64,000 nt of DNA from NCBI GenBank assembly GCA_017940005.1, contig JAGAZO010000004.1, positions 1 through 64,000 on the forward strand, given 5' to 3'. A program made the position numbers and the translations under genes. Below the pieces are notes generated by a model. That model was not told the DNA's origin. It saw nothing but the letters and a program-made list of their open reading frames with translations, and did not search any database. This stretch comes from Treponema sp. (GTDB lineage Bacteria > Spirochaetota > Spirochaetia > Treponematales > Treponemataceae). Below, piece after piece: positions 19,292 to 27,620 of the stretch; positions within the stretch are counted from its first letter, which is position 1, and the number at the start of each line of letters is the position of its first letter.

Positions 19292-19585
19292 ACGCTCCTT
19301 AATTTTGAACAGTGAACGATTTTTCAAAATCGGAACTGTTCAAAACTGCGCGTTCGCAATGGAATGAGAATGCGCAAATAATAAGCGAGTTTTCTCGTGA
19401 AAACTCGAAGTTAAAATACACGCGCCATTTCAGTGCGCAGTTTAAACGCTCCTTAAAAATGCATAGGCGAGGAAATGTTAATTTCCGAACATATGCATGT
19501 GGTGCGCGGCTGCACGGAGTGCACGTCAGACCGCCAGCATCCATGCTGGCGGTCTTTCCCCATTTTTGCGCCAGCAAAAATGGGG
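19281..19585. repeat. Hairpin-repeat cluster A (composite intergenic repeat)
   Basis: A 302-base intergenic stretch without genes, tiled by inverted repeats: 19305-19313/19335-19343 with inner arms; 19386-19394/19399-19407 (CGAGTTTTC / GAAAACTCG); nested arms between about 19461 and 19498; 19528-19540/19543-19555; 19558-19569/19574-19585. A direct repeat CGCAGTTTAAACGCTCCTTAA-like occurs at 19281-19302 and 19436-19456, a period of about 155 bases. The core GTGCGCGGCTGCACGGAGTG at 19502-19521 also occurs in clusters B and C. Confidence 0.8.
19528..19585. terminator. Pair of strong palindromes between convergent genes
   Basis: Two perfect hairpins, 13 bp (two-base loop) and 12 bp (four-base loop), stand just 3' of dapL and also downstream of the barrel gene. 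They lack a clean U-run on either side, but their position suggests termination or mRNA 3'-end protection for both genes. Confidence 0.55.
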
Positions 19586-19593
19586 TGCATATT

Positions 19594-20817
19594 CTACAAC
19601 TTCAGCAGCGCAAGACGCTCACACGCTTCCTGCACCGCACTGTGATGCCCGAACGCGCTAAAACGCACAAAGCTTTCGCCTGCCGCGCCAAAGCCTGAGC
19701 CTGGAGTTGTCACCACCCTACACTCGTCCAAAATCTTGTCAAAGATGCTCCAGCTCGTAAAACCGGGAAAGCGCGCCCACACGTATGGCGAGTTTCCTGT
19801 GCTGTAGATTTCTGTGCCGCACGCTTTAAAATTGCTGCCTTCGAGCGCGGCGTGAATGAGGCGCACATTTTCAAGGTAGTAATCGATTGTCTTTTTCATC
19901 TCCGCAAGCCCTTCACTGTCGAGTGCGGCAAGTCCGCCTGCCTGCGCAATATTTGACGCGCCGTTGAAAAGCGTCGTCATAACGCGCGCCCAGTCTTTTA
20001 TGACGGGAGTTCCGTCAGCATACAACAGCGTCTTTGGCACAACAGACCAGCCGAGCCGCACGCCGGTAAATCCAGCTGGCTTTGAAAATGAGTTTATTTC
20101 AACTGCGCAGGTGCGCGCGCCCGCAATTTCAAAAATTGTTTTAGGCAGCCCACTCGTTCTGATAAACTGCGCATACGCCGCGTCAAACACGACAATGCAG
20201 CCGTGCTCGTTTGCAAAGTTGACAAGCTGCTGCAGCTCGTCTTTCGTTGAAGCGTAGCCAGTAGGATTGTTCGGCGAGCAAAAGTAGATGATGCTGTTGT
20301 CAGGTACAGCCGTCAAATCAGGGAAAAAGCTGTTTTGCGGCGTGCACGGCAAATACGTTATGCCGCTGTACGTTCCATCGCGCGCTTCTCCTGCAGCCCC
20401 GACAAGTACAGAGCCGTCAACATACACAGGATACGCAGGGTCTTGGACTGCAACATGCACGCCGCTTCCAAACAGCGTCTGTATGCGCGCAATGTCGCAC
20501 TTTGCCCCGTCAGAAATAAACACTTCGTCTGCGTCTGCCATGCCGCTGTAAAATGTTTCAGCAATCTTTGCGCGCAACGCGGGAAGTCCCTGCTCATCCC
20601 CGTAGCCGGAATATCCTTCGGCAGTTCCAAGCGCGCGCGCGTAGTCTGCCATTGCGTTTGAAATGTGCGGCGTGAGCGGCTCTGTTGTGTTGCCTATTCC
20701 TAAACTGATGAGGCACGCATCAGGATGCGATGCAACATACTCCCTGCTCCGCCGCGCAACTTCGGGAAAAAGATAGCCTGCTGCGAGGCGTGAAAATCCG
20801 CTGTTTCTCTGTATCAT
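19594..20817 (-). CDS. dapL: LL-diaminopimelate aminotransferase
   Basis: 407 aa, close to the family norm of about 410. It converts tetrahydrodipicolinate directly to LL-diaminopimelate using glutamate, for lysine and peptidoglycan synthesis. The sequence matches the chlamydial/spirochaetal DapL class: SLGIGNTTEPL, GYSGYGDEQGLPALR, FISDGAK, CSPNNPTG, and the PLP lysine in INSFSKPAGFTGVRLGW. The start at 20817 (MIQRNSGF) is chosen because a TACAAT -10 box (20830-20825) overlaps the upstream ATG at 20826 and ends 7 bases before this one. It is divergent from icd. Confidence 0.93.
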   Translation of the reverse strand: MIQRNSGFSRLAAGYLFPEVARRSREYVASHPDACLISLGIGNTTEPLTPHISNAMADYARALGTAEGYSGYGDEQGLPALRAKIAETFYSGMADADEVFISDGAKCDIARIQTLFGSGVHVAVQDPAYPVYVDGSVLVGAAGEARDGTYSGITYLPCTPQNSFFPDLTAVPDNSIIYFCSPNNPTGYASTKDELQQLVNFANEHGCIVVFDAAYAQFIRTSGLPKTIFEIAGARTCAVEINSFSKPAGFTGVRLGWSVVPKTLLYADGTPVIKDWARVMTTLFNGASNIAQAGGLAALDSEGLAEMKKTIDYYLENVRLIHAALEGSNFKACGTEIYSTGNSPYVWARFPGFTSWSIFDKILDECRVVTTPGSGFGAAGESFVRFSAFGHHSAVQEACERLALLKL

Positions 20818-20824
20818 GTCGGTC

Positions 20825-20853
20825 ATTGTAGCAAAACACAGCGCAATGTGCAA
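20825..20853 (-). promoter_or_regulatory. dapL promoter, predicted leaderless
   Basis: TTGCAC (20853-20848), 17 bases, TACAAT (20830-20825), then 7 bases to ATG at 20817. No Shine-Dalgarno is present. Confidence 0.6.
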
Positions 20854-20917
20854 CAAAACAGTTTGACAGCAGTCCATGTTATCTGGCAAAATGCGCGACG
20901 CGTTTGCTCCGTTCATG

Positions 20918-20946
20918 TAGACGACATCTTTTCTATGCGCTATACT
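20918..20946 (+). promoter_or_regulatory. icd promoter, predicted leaderless
   Basis: TAGACG (20918-20923), 17 bases, TATACT (20941-20946), then 7 bases to ATG at 20954. The same weak -35 hexamer occurs before leuB. Confidence 0.55.
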
Positions 20947-20953
20947 TTTGCGC

Positions 20954-22156
20954 ATGAGCAAGATTCAGATGAAAAATGCAATCGCCGAGCTTGACGGTGA
21001 TGAGATGACGCGCGTCTTGTGGCACGTGATTAAAGACAAGCTGCTTTCTCCATATATTAATTTAAAAACAGAATACTACGATTTGGGATTGAAAAATCGC
21101 GACGAAACTGATGATAAAATCACCTACGAATCGGCGAGCGCAATACAGCGGCTCGGCGTGGGCGTAAAATGCGCAACGATTACTTCAAATGCAGCGCGCG
21201 TAGAAGAATACAAGCTTTCGCACTTGACGCCGAGCCCAAACGGAATCATTCGCGCGGAGCTTGACGGCACTGTGTTCCGCACGCCTATTCTTGTCGGCAA
21301 TCTGCACGGCACTGTGTCGTGCTGGAAAAAGCCTATCATCATGGGAAGGCACGCATACGGCGACGTGTACAAGAACTGCGAAATCCGCACGCCAGGCGCA
21401 GGCAAAGCTGAGCTCGTCTTCACAGGAAACGACGGCAAAGAGATACGAAAGACTATCATGGAGATGAAAAGCGCAGGCATCATTCAAGGCATGCACAATC
21501 TCGATGAATCAATCGAAAATTTTGCGCGCTGCTGTTTTACGTATGCGCTCGACAGAAACGTTTCCGTGTGGTTTGGCGCGAAAGACACAATTTCAAAAAC
21601 ATACGACGGCACGTTCAAAGAGATTTTCCAGCGCGTGTTCGATACGTCATATAAAACGCAGTTTGAAAAGGCGGGGCTCACCTACTTTTATACACTCATA
21701 GACGATGCAGTTGCGCGCGTCATGAAGAGCGAAGGCGGCATGCTGTGGGCGTGTAAAAACTACGACGGCGATGTGATGAGCGACATGATTGCATCTGCGT
21801 GCGGCAGCCTTGCTATGATGACGAGCGTGCTTGTCAGTCCTTCAGGCGCGTTTGAATACGAAGCGTCGCACGGCACTGTGCAAAAACACTATTACCGCTA
21901 TCTCAAAGGCGAAAAGACATCGACAAATCCTGTTGCGCTCATCTTTGCGTGGACAGGCGCGCTCGCAAAACGCGGCGAGCTTGACGGCACAAATGAACTT
22001 GTCGATTTTGCAACGCGTCTTGAAACGGCGACGCTTGCAACAATTGAAGCAGGCGAAATGACAGGCGACATTGCGCAGATTGCAGAGCCACAAGCAACGC
22101 GCGTGCTCAACGCGTGGGAATTCATAGACGCAATCAAAAGCCGTTTGGAAATGTAG
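20954..22156 (+). CDS. icd: NADP-dependent isocitrate dehydrogenase, eukaryotic-type subfamily
   Basis: 400 aa. It converts isocitrate to 2-oxoglutarate, probably to supply glutamate in an organism without a full TCA cycle. Substrate and cofactor blocks are those of the dimeric type II NADP enzymes: TPSPNGIIRAELDGTVFRTPI, the NYDGDVMSDMIA metal-binding Asp cluster, and ASHGTVQKHY near the adenine site. ATG at 20954 (MSKIQ) is preferred to an in-frame TTG at 20948. No ribosome-binding site is present; the -10 box ends 7 bases before the ATG. It converges on murI with a 41-base gap. Confidence 0.94.
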   Translation: MSKIQMKNAIAELDGDEMTRVLWHVIKDKLLSPYINLKTEYYDLGLKNRDETDDKITYESASAIQRLGVGVKCATITSNAARVEEYKLSHLTPSPNGIIRAELDGTVFRTPILVGNLHGTVSCWKKPIIMGRHAYGDVYKNCEIRTPGAGKAELVFTGNDGKEIRKTIMEMKSAGIIQGMHNLDESIENFARCCFTYALDRNVSVWFGAKDTISKTYDGTFKEIFQRVFDTSYKTQFEKAGLTYFYTLIDDAVARVMKSEGGMLWACKNYDGDVMSDMIASACGSLAMMTSVLVSPSGAFEYEASHGTVQKHYYRYLKGEKTSTNPVALIFAWTGALAKRGELDGTNELVDFATRLETATLATIEAGEMTGDIAQIAEPQATRVLNAWEFIDAIKSRLEM

Positions 22157-22197
22157 CAGCGCAATTTGCGTGCACCATAACTGCCCTACAGCACACG

Positions 22198-23025
22198 CTA
22201 CGAAAGCACGCCGCCCCACTTCATGCTGACGCTCGCACAAAATGCGCTGTATTTCTCTGCATCTGATTCATGCGAAAAACCTGTTGTAAAAAACATGCTG
22301 TCGCGCGCATCGTCAAGAAAATCTGCTGCCGCGCCAAAAATAGTCTGCGCTTTTTTTGCGCGCTCATCGTGCACTTTAATTGCTTGACGCGCAACGCCAT
22401 CACGAGAATCGACGACGCTTACGCCTGCTCCAGCTGCGGCAGAGACAACATGCGCCATATGCGTAAAATGCGTGCAGCCAAGCACAATCACATCGCAGCC
22501 GTTCTCTTTAAAATACGTGACCGCAGGCGTGACAGCATCAAGCTTTTGCGCGTCAGTTGCGCTTATCATCTGCTCTTCGATGAATGAAACGAGCGCTGCG
22601 TCGCCGCGCGCAAAAATTGTGCAGTCTGATGCAAAGTCGCGCTCAAGCTGCGCAATATATTTGTCGTGTATTGTAGCGTTTGTCGCAAGCAGCCCAATGC
22701 GCTTGTTCTTTGTGACTTCCGCTGCGCGCTTTATCGCAGGTACGGTGCCCACAATGGGAATGCCTTGAAACTGCGCGCGCAGCATTTCAAGCGCGTGTAC
22801 AGAAATCGTGTTGCACGCGACGACAATCGTCTCTGGATGCCATGCCTGCACGATGAGCGACACTGCACGAAACGCGCACTCATTGATACGCTCATCGCTT
22901 TTTTCGCCGTACGGAAAATTGCGCGTGTCCGCCAAATATGCGCACGTAGCGTCGTGAGCAATTTTTTTGAGATGCAGCAGATAGGGAATGCCGCCAATGC
23001 CTGAATCAAGAAATGCAAAATTCAT
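22198..23025 (-). CDS. murI: Glutamate racemase
   Basis: 275 aa, standard length. It makes D-glutamate for peptidoglycan. Both catalytic cysteines lie in their usual contexts (VVACNTISVHALE and VLGCTHFTHM). The N-terminal motif reads FLDSGIGG, matching the conserved Asp-Ser pair. It lies 6 bases after the stop of the Cys-rich small gene at 23032, with no separate ribosome-binding site visible, so it is probably co-transcribed with it. Confidence 0.94.
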   Translation of the reverse strand: MNFAFLDSGIGGIPYLLHLKKIAHDATCAYLADTRNFPYGEKSDERINECAFRAVSLIVQAWHPETIVVACNTISVHALEMLRAQFQGIPIVGTVPAIKRAAEVTKNKRIGLLATNATIHDKYIAQLERDFASDCTIFARGDAALVSFIEEQMISATDAQKLDAVTPAVTYFKENGCDVIVLGCTHFTHMAHVVSAAAGAGVSVVDSRDGVARQAIKVHDERAKKAQTIFGAAADFLDDARDSMFFTTGFSHESDAEKYSAFCASVSMKWGGVLS

Positions 23026-23031
23026 ATCATG

Positions 23032-23316
23032 CTAGTCACTAAACAAATTGTTAAAAGCCGCTTTCGCTTTTTCACGCGCGGCAGTGTTTCCGTCCAAAGC
23101 TGATTTTTTTTGTGGCGAAAAGCTGTCGCAAAAATTTGCGCGCTCTTTGTCTTTGACAAGCTCTTCGACAGTCTCACGGCAGTCATAATGAGCGCCAGGC
23201 GAATAAAACGCGCATCCTCTGCAGCAGTGCAAGTCCGCTCCGCACAACGTGCATGTCGTTGTCCGAACTATTTTTTCGCTTGCACCCGCCTGCTTTCCGC
23301 ATCTCCAGCAATCCAT
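23032..23316 (-). CDS. Cys-rich small protein, probable zinc ribbon
   Basis: 94 aa. The first half holds nine Cys: CWRCGK, CTLC, a CCRGC cluster, then DCR and a later Cys. This is consistent with one or two zinc-binding knuckles; a conserved-looking GAHYDCRE motif follows. The second half is charged and helical. I do not recognise a named family. It precedes murI by 6 bases. There is no Shine-Dalgarno; a TACAAT -10 box ends 6 bases before the ATG, and the promoter overlaps that of the divergent pentapeptide gene. Confidence 0.75.
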   Translation of the reverse strand: MDCWRCGKQAGASEKIVRTTTCTLCGADLHCCRGCAFYSPGAHYDCRETVEELVKDKERANFCDSFSPQKKSALDGNTAAREKAKAAFNNLFSD

Positions 23317-23322
23317 ACGAGA

Positions 23323-23362
23323 ATTGTAATCATTTGACTAAACAAGCGCAATACCGTACCAT
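23323..23362. promoter_or_regulatory. Overlapping divergent promoters, both predicted leaderless
   Basis: Minus strand: TTGCGC (23351-23346), 17 bases, TACAAT (23328-23323), 6 bases, ATG 23316. Plus strand: TTGACT (23334-23339), 17 bases, TACCAT (23357-23362), 6 bases, ATG 23369. Only 52 bases separate the two start codons, so the polymerase footprints overlap and the promoters probably compete. Confidence 0.65.
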
Positions 23363-23368
23363 GAAAGC

Positions 23369-24034
23369 ATGTATATGTTTAATGAATGTTCGGCAGCTTC
23401 GTGCAGCAACCTCACGCTTTCAGACTTCGACGAAACGGGAGAAATTTCAGAACACGGTGATTTTTGTTTTGAGCATATTCCCCAGCAGGCATCTATACAA
23501 GCAAAGATGTACGAGTACATAAAAACGCATGATAAGATTGTCGCGCTGAACGCAAGCGGCATTGCATTTGAAAACATTGATTTGACAAACAAGCGTTTTT
23601 ACGGCTGCAATTTCCAACGATGCACGTTTACCAACATTCAATCAAAAGGCTTGCGCTGCCGCATGTGCATGTTCGACTTTTCCATGTTCAGCGACTGCAC
23701 GCTTCTTGAAAGCAACGTGCAGTTTTCTTCATTTGCAGGCTGCACGTTTTCACATACACTGTTTACCGGCAGCGACATGGTGCAAAACAATTTCAACGGC
23801 GTGCAGGCTTTTCAATCTTCGTTTGATGATTCAGACTTGTACAATTCACGTTTTATCCGCGCACATCTTGTAGACACGTCGCTTCGCAACTGTAACATAA
23901 AGAAAACAAATTTTATCGAATGCAGGCAGGAAAATGTATCTTTAAAAATGTCAAACACGCGTGAGGCGATTTTTGAAAAAGAAGGCAGCGAGATTTTTCA
24001 AGGAATCAATACATTGGGAGATATGCAATTATGA
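23369..24034 (+). CDS. Pentapeptide-repeat protein
   Basis: 221 aa. The N-terminal 60 residues contain Cys and His spaced like a small metal site. From about 70 to 205 there are quasi-regular five-residue repeats with a central Phe/Leu (CNFQR CTFTN ... CMFDF SMFSD CTLLE), which fold as a right-handed quadrilateral beta helix. Such proteins range from gyrase protectors to scaffolds; none is assignable here. The stop overlaps the start of the MBL-fold gene by four bases (ATGA), giving a two-gene operon. Confidence 0.85.
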   Translation: MYMFNECSAASCSNLTLSDFDETGEISEHGDFCFEHIPQQASIQAKMYEYIKTHDKIVALNASGIAFENIDLTNKRFYGCNFQRCTFTNIQSKGLRCRMCMFDFSMFSDCTLLESNVQFSSFAGCTFSHTLFTGSDMVQNNFNGVQAFQSSFDDSDLYNSRFIRAHLVDTSLRNCNIKKTNFIECRQENVSLKMSNTREAIFEKEGSEIFQGINTLGDMQL

Positions 24035-24600
24035 AAATATATTTCCACTTGAATATTAAAGGATTTTCAAACTGCTATATTGTCGTAAACGAGTTTCTCA
24101 AAGAGGCAATAATAATCGACCCAGGTCAGATAACAGAAGAAATGATTAATAGAATTGAAAAAGACTCGTATACCCTTGTAGCTGTATTCATTACACATAA
24201 TCATGCAAGCCATGTAAATGGATTAAAAACGCTGCGAAAAATTTATGTGCCTGAAATTTACGCAGCTGATTGGGAAATAGCAGGGAACGCCACACATGTC
24301 ATAACAGGAGACGGAAGCATATGCATTGCAGGGTTCACTATAAAATATGCCGCCATACCCGGTCATACAGATGACTCAATGGTGTACAAAATAGGCAATG
24401 TGCTTTTTACTGGCGACACTATTTCAGCAGGAAAGATAGGCCCCACAAACAGCAATTATTCAAACATTATCTTGCGCACGCATATTGAGCGAAAAATATT
24501 TTCAGAGTGTGATGCAACAGTAATTATGCCAGGACATGGACCGCCAACATCAGTAGGCGCAGAAAAATTATTCAACATAGGCATGACGCAACAGAAATAG
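24031..24600 (+). CDS. MBL-fold hydrolase with a variant HxHxSH metal motif
   Basis: 189 aa, a compact metallo-beta-lactamase-fold protein of the glyoxalase II-like group. Downstream ligands are in place (PGHTDDS, LFTGDT, MPGHG). The first motif is THNHASH (residues 55-61) instead of HxHxDH, so the Asp that normally ligates metal 2 is replaced by Ser 60. It may use one metal or be an altered esterase. It is translationally coupled to the pentapeptide-repeat gene. The substrate is unknown. Confidence 0.85.
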   Translation: MKIYFHLNIKGFSNCYIVVNEFLKEAIIIDPGQITEEMINRIEKDSYTLVAVFITHNHASHVNGLKTLRKIYVPEIYAADWEIAGNATHVITGDGSICIAGFTIKYAAIPGHTDDSMVYKIGNVLFTGDTISAGKIGPTNSNYSNIILRTHIERKIFSECDATVIMPGHGPPTSVGAEKLFNIGMTQQK

Positions 24601-24612
24601 TGATGAGCAGCT

Positions 24613-26424
24613 CTACCGCACAGTCCATATGCGTCCGCACGAAAGCCCCCAGTTATCAAATGCATATGCATCGAACACATGGGCAGCATCTTCAAACGCA
24701 ATACCGCGCGTTGCACGCACATAGAGCGCAAGATCGGGAACTGCTCGCTGCACAGATGTCCAATTTGTAAAATTAACAAAATATGACGCAACCTCTGAAA
24801 CGCGCTGCTGCATTATATACGCCATGAATTCATTGTGCATGAGATATTCGTCAGACACATCGTAATTGAGCGTCGGTTGAGACTGCCAGTAACCAATTAG
24901 AAAATCACGCGAACGTTCGTCTATCGTGTAGTATACGGCGGCAGTCGCGTTGCGGAATTTTTCATCGACGAAAAAAATGCCGTGCCAGCATTCATGCGCA
25001 AGCAGACGGCGACGCAGCAATTCCTCCGATTCCTGCGAAATAGAGATGACGGCGCCCTTCCCTTCGCTGTAGCCGTTTTCATTTTTAATAATTATTTCGT
25101 TTGCAAGGAGCAGCTCGCGCAAAAGACATTCCCGCTCATTGAGCGGAAAGTTTTCAGATTCCGCTTTTGTAAAAAACGATGCAAGAGATTCTGCGCGATA
25201 ATCGTGCGCATTAAAACCGTGCTTATCGCGAAGCTCCTCATCAGGTACAAGTGTACCGCGATAACCTGCTTTTTCTACGTAAAATGCAAGTCTCTTGAAA
25301 AAATCATTTTGCACACTGTAGTTGCGCGTGTCAATCAATAAAACGTTTGGAAAACGGTCCCATGCAAAAAGCTCGTAGTCCGCAGTGCGCCACGAGTTCT
25401 GCGGCCATTTGATTATTAAACCAGGATCGGTTGGAAACGGAGAAAACACTTTGTTGTTCACACCGTCATTTTTTCTCATGTCATTTCTGATCATGAGGAG
25501 TGCACTAACACGATTTTGACTGTCGCCAGCTTCACATCGTGCAAATGGATTGACAAGCGCGCTTGTTTGAATCGTGTAAGTTTCCGCGCCATGCAGTGCA
25601 TCGGTACGATAGATTGTTAATTTTTCACCACCCATATTCACTGTTGCAACAGCAGGATTTTGCGAAGTGCCGTAATCGTCAGCGGGCTCAAATAAAACAA
25701 TAATTTTCGGCATGACAGCTGACAATGTATTCTGCGTCGGAAATACGAGCGATGCACCTGAAAAATCAACACTTGCTGAATTTTGCTCCACACTCCCACC
25801 GTTTGGAGGAAACGCAAAAAATGGAACGCTTCCACTTTTGTCAAATCCGACGCACGCATATGTTACCGCACATGCTGTCACACGAGCGGAAACAGGAGCA
25901 TAGATGAAAAAACCGTACGGAATTGAATCGAAGCCGTCAGTTGAATCTTTTTGCAGGGAAAGCGCAAGTTCAAATTCTGAAAACTGCCATACATTTGTTC
26001 TAGCAAGCGGACGGCTGTCAATTTCCTTTTTCAACTTTCCTCTGCTGTCAAAATCATTTTCAAAAAGAAAACCGTACATAAAACTGTTTGCATCATCGTC
26101 AGTTTTTTCTTTATGAGAAACGGAAACATGAATGGTAAGTGCAGCATCGCCGTATTCGTCAAAATATGCTGTAAAAAGCGCGCGTTGTTCGTTTGAAAAA
26201 CCATAATATGCATAGCCTTGTTTTTCCTTGTTTGATTTTGCATGAGCATTAAGTGCGATCAATTTCGATGGAGGCGCATTGCATTCGCGCGGAAAGGAAA
26301 GCGTAAGTGGAGATGAATCAGATGTATATTTTTGCGCAAGGAATGCGACATCCACAATGAGCAGCAGTATGAGCACGCTCAAAATGATCTTTTGTTTTGC
26401 TGTTAGATTTTTGAAAAAATGCAT
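24613..26424 (-). CDS. Membrane-anchored putative zinc metalloprotease (HExxH)
   Basis: 603 aa. One N-terminal transmembrane anchor (about 12-31) is followed by a long extracytoplasmic region with beta-rich segments. At 477-481 lies HECWH, a HExxH zinc motif in a helical context (RRRLLAHECWHGIFF). About 50 residues on, NEFMAYIMQQ offers a Glu near 532 as a third ligand, the gluzincin arrangement. I do not recognise a named peptidase family, so the assignment rests on the motif and topology. There is no Shine-Dalgarno; TAGTAT ends 6 bases before the ATG. It converges on the MBL gene with a 12-base gap. Confidence 0.7.
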   Translation of the reverse strand: MHFFKNLTAKQKIILSVLILLLIVDVAFLAQKYTSDSSPLTLSFPRECNAPPSKLIALNAHAKSNKEKQGYAYYGFSNEQRALFTAYFDEYGDAALTIHVSVSHKEKTDDDANSFMYGFLFENDFDSRGKLKKEIDSRPLARTNVWQFSEFELALSLQKDSTDGFDSIPYGFFIYAPVSARVTACAVTYACVGFDKSGSVPFFAFPPNGGSVEQNSASVDFSGASLVFPTQNTLSAVMPKIIVLFEPADDYGTSQNPAVATVNMGGEKLTIYRTDALHGAETYTIQTSALVNPFARCEAGDSQNRVSALLMIRNDMRKNDGVNNKVFSPFPTDPGLIIKWPQNSWRTADYELFAWDRFPNVLLIDTRNYSVQNDFFKRLAFYVEKAGYRGTLVPDEELRDKHGFNAHDYRAESLASFFTKAESENFPLNERECLLRELLLANEIIIKNENGYSEGKGAVISISQESEELLRRRLLAHECWHGIFFVDEKFRNATAAVYYTIDERSRDFLIGYWQSQPTLNYDVSDEYLMHNEFMAYIMQQRVSEVASYFVNFTNWTSVQRAVPDLALYVRATRGIAFEDAAHVFDAYAFDNWGLSCGRIWTVR

Positions 26425-26469
26425 GGCATCATACTACACTGTTTTTGCAAAAATAGCTATACTTGCCGT

Positions 26470-27063
26470 ATGGTTGTCGTTATTCCGCACCAATCAGAGC
26501 AGCTCATTCTCGTGCGCGCACAAAAATATATGATTACCGTGTTGAACGAACAGCAAAAAAATAAAACGCAGGATAGCATCTGGCATCCTGTTTTTCCGCT
26601 CTGGATTACATTCGATGACAACATGCCGCTTGCAGATTTTGATACAGCGAAAAGCACATTCGCTCATATGTTGTCCGACAAAGCGCACGCAGACAATGCG
26701 CTATGTTCGCTTACAATCTGTGCGCCGCACATTGCTGCTGCCGCACTCATTTTCCCAGCAACTATGCAACTGAAAAAGGGAAGCATCATTGGCGGAAAAA
26801 TTACCGCAGGCATACAGCGCCAATACAGCTATAACGCGCCGACTTGTACATTGCATACTGCAAGCGCAGCAGCAGCATGCAATGAAATTACGCGCAACGA
26901 GAATACATACACACCTGCAAGCGATGCAACGCACATCACTGCAACAGCAGAACTGCCGATTTCCTGTACTGTATTCAGAATAGCATGCGCAGAGATTGTT
27001 GAAGATGCACAGCATGTGCGCACATGGCGCGTGCAAAAATCACACTGGGTAAAAATAGTGTAA
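26470..27063 (+). CDS. Protein of unknown function (197 aa)
   Basis: No family recognised. There is no signal peptide or membrane segment; the protein is Ala/Thr-rich with about ten Cys/His residues in the last two-thirds. ATG at 26470 (MVVVIPHQSEQ) is preferred to a longer frame from 26419, which would overlap the start of the divergent metalloprotease-like gene. A TATACT (26458-26463) ends 6 bases before the ATG, with only a weak -35. The gap to ilvN (27064-27123) shows no clear terminator. The ORF is uninterrupted, has no overlapping alternative, and fills a gap that would otherwise be empty. Confidence 0.6.
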   Translation: MVVVIPHQSEQLILVRAQKYMITVLNEQQKNKTQDSIWHPVFPLWITFDDNMPLADFDTAKSTFAHMLSDKAHADNALCSLTICAPHIAAAALIFPATMQLKKGSIIGGKITAGIQRQYSYNAPTCTLHTASAAAACNEITRNENTYTPASDATHITATAELPISCTVFRIACAEIVEDAQHVRTWRVQKSHWVKIV

Positions 27064-27123
27064 CGCTAACTCGTATGAACAGCACTATACAAAAATGTGA
27101 CCGCGCAATAACGCCGTATAAAA

Positions 27124-27615
27124 TTATCTAAGCACATTTCCGCCGCGCTCCATCGCATTCAGTCCTGTCTTGGCAAACTCAAGAATACCGAACGGTTCGA
27201 GCAAACGAATGAGGCTTGCAATCTTCTCTTCGCTTCCAGTCGCTTCCACAATCACAGAGCCGACGCTCACATCAACAATATGCGCACGATAAATGTCGCA
27301 GGTACCTATTATTGCAGCCCTGTTCTCCGCAACAGCTTTCACTTTGATGAGCGCCATTTCCCGTTCGCAGGTGCTTGCAGCATCGCAATACTGAATCGCA
27401 ATCACTTCGACGAGTTTTGAAAGCTGCTTTTCAATCTGCTCTAAGATATATTCATCACCTTTTACCACAATCGTCATGCGCGACTGTTCAGGGTTTTCAG
27501 TTGCGCACACTGTGAGCGAATCTATGTTGTATCCGCGACGAGAAAATAATCCCGAAACACGGCTTAAAACACCCGCATGATTTTCAACTAAAATGGCTAT
27601 AACATATTTCTTCAT
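27124..27615 (-). CDS. ilvN: Acetolactate synthase small (regulatory) subunit
   Basis: 163 aa, normal length. The N-terminal ACT domain is clear (ILVENHAGVLSRVSGLFSRRGYNIDSL), followed by the C-terminal regulatory domain. It binds valine and controls IlvB in branched-chain amino-acid synthesis. No ilvB catalytic subunit lies in the window. It starts 5 bases after the thrA stop without its own ribosome-binding site, so it is probably coupled to thrA. Confidence 0.94.
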   Translation of the reverse strand: MKKYVIAILVENHAGVLSRVSGLFSRRGYNIDSLTVCATENPEQSRMTIVVKGDEYILEQIEKQLSKLVEVIAIQYCDAASTCEREMALIKVKAVAENRAAIIGTCDIYRAHIVDVSVGSVIVEATGSEEKIASLIRLLEPFGILEFAKTGLNAMERGGNVLR

Positions 27616-27620
27616 AATTA

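Noticed and set aside
19281-19585. Cluster A considered as a CRISPR array
   Set aside because: Only about two irregular units of roughly 155 bases with internal palindromes; no regular spacers and no cas genes.
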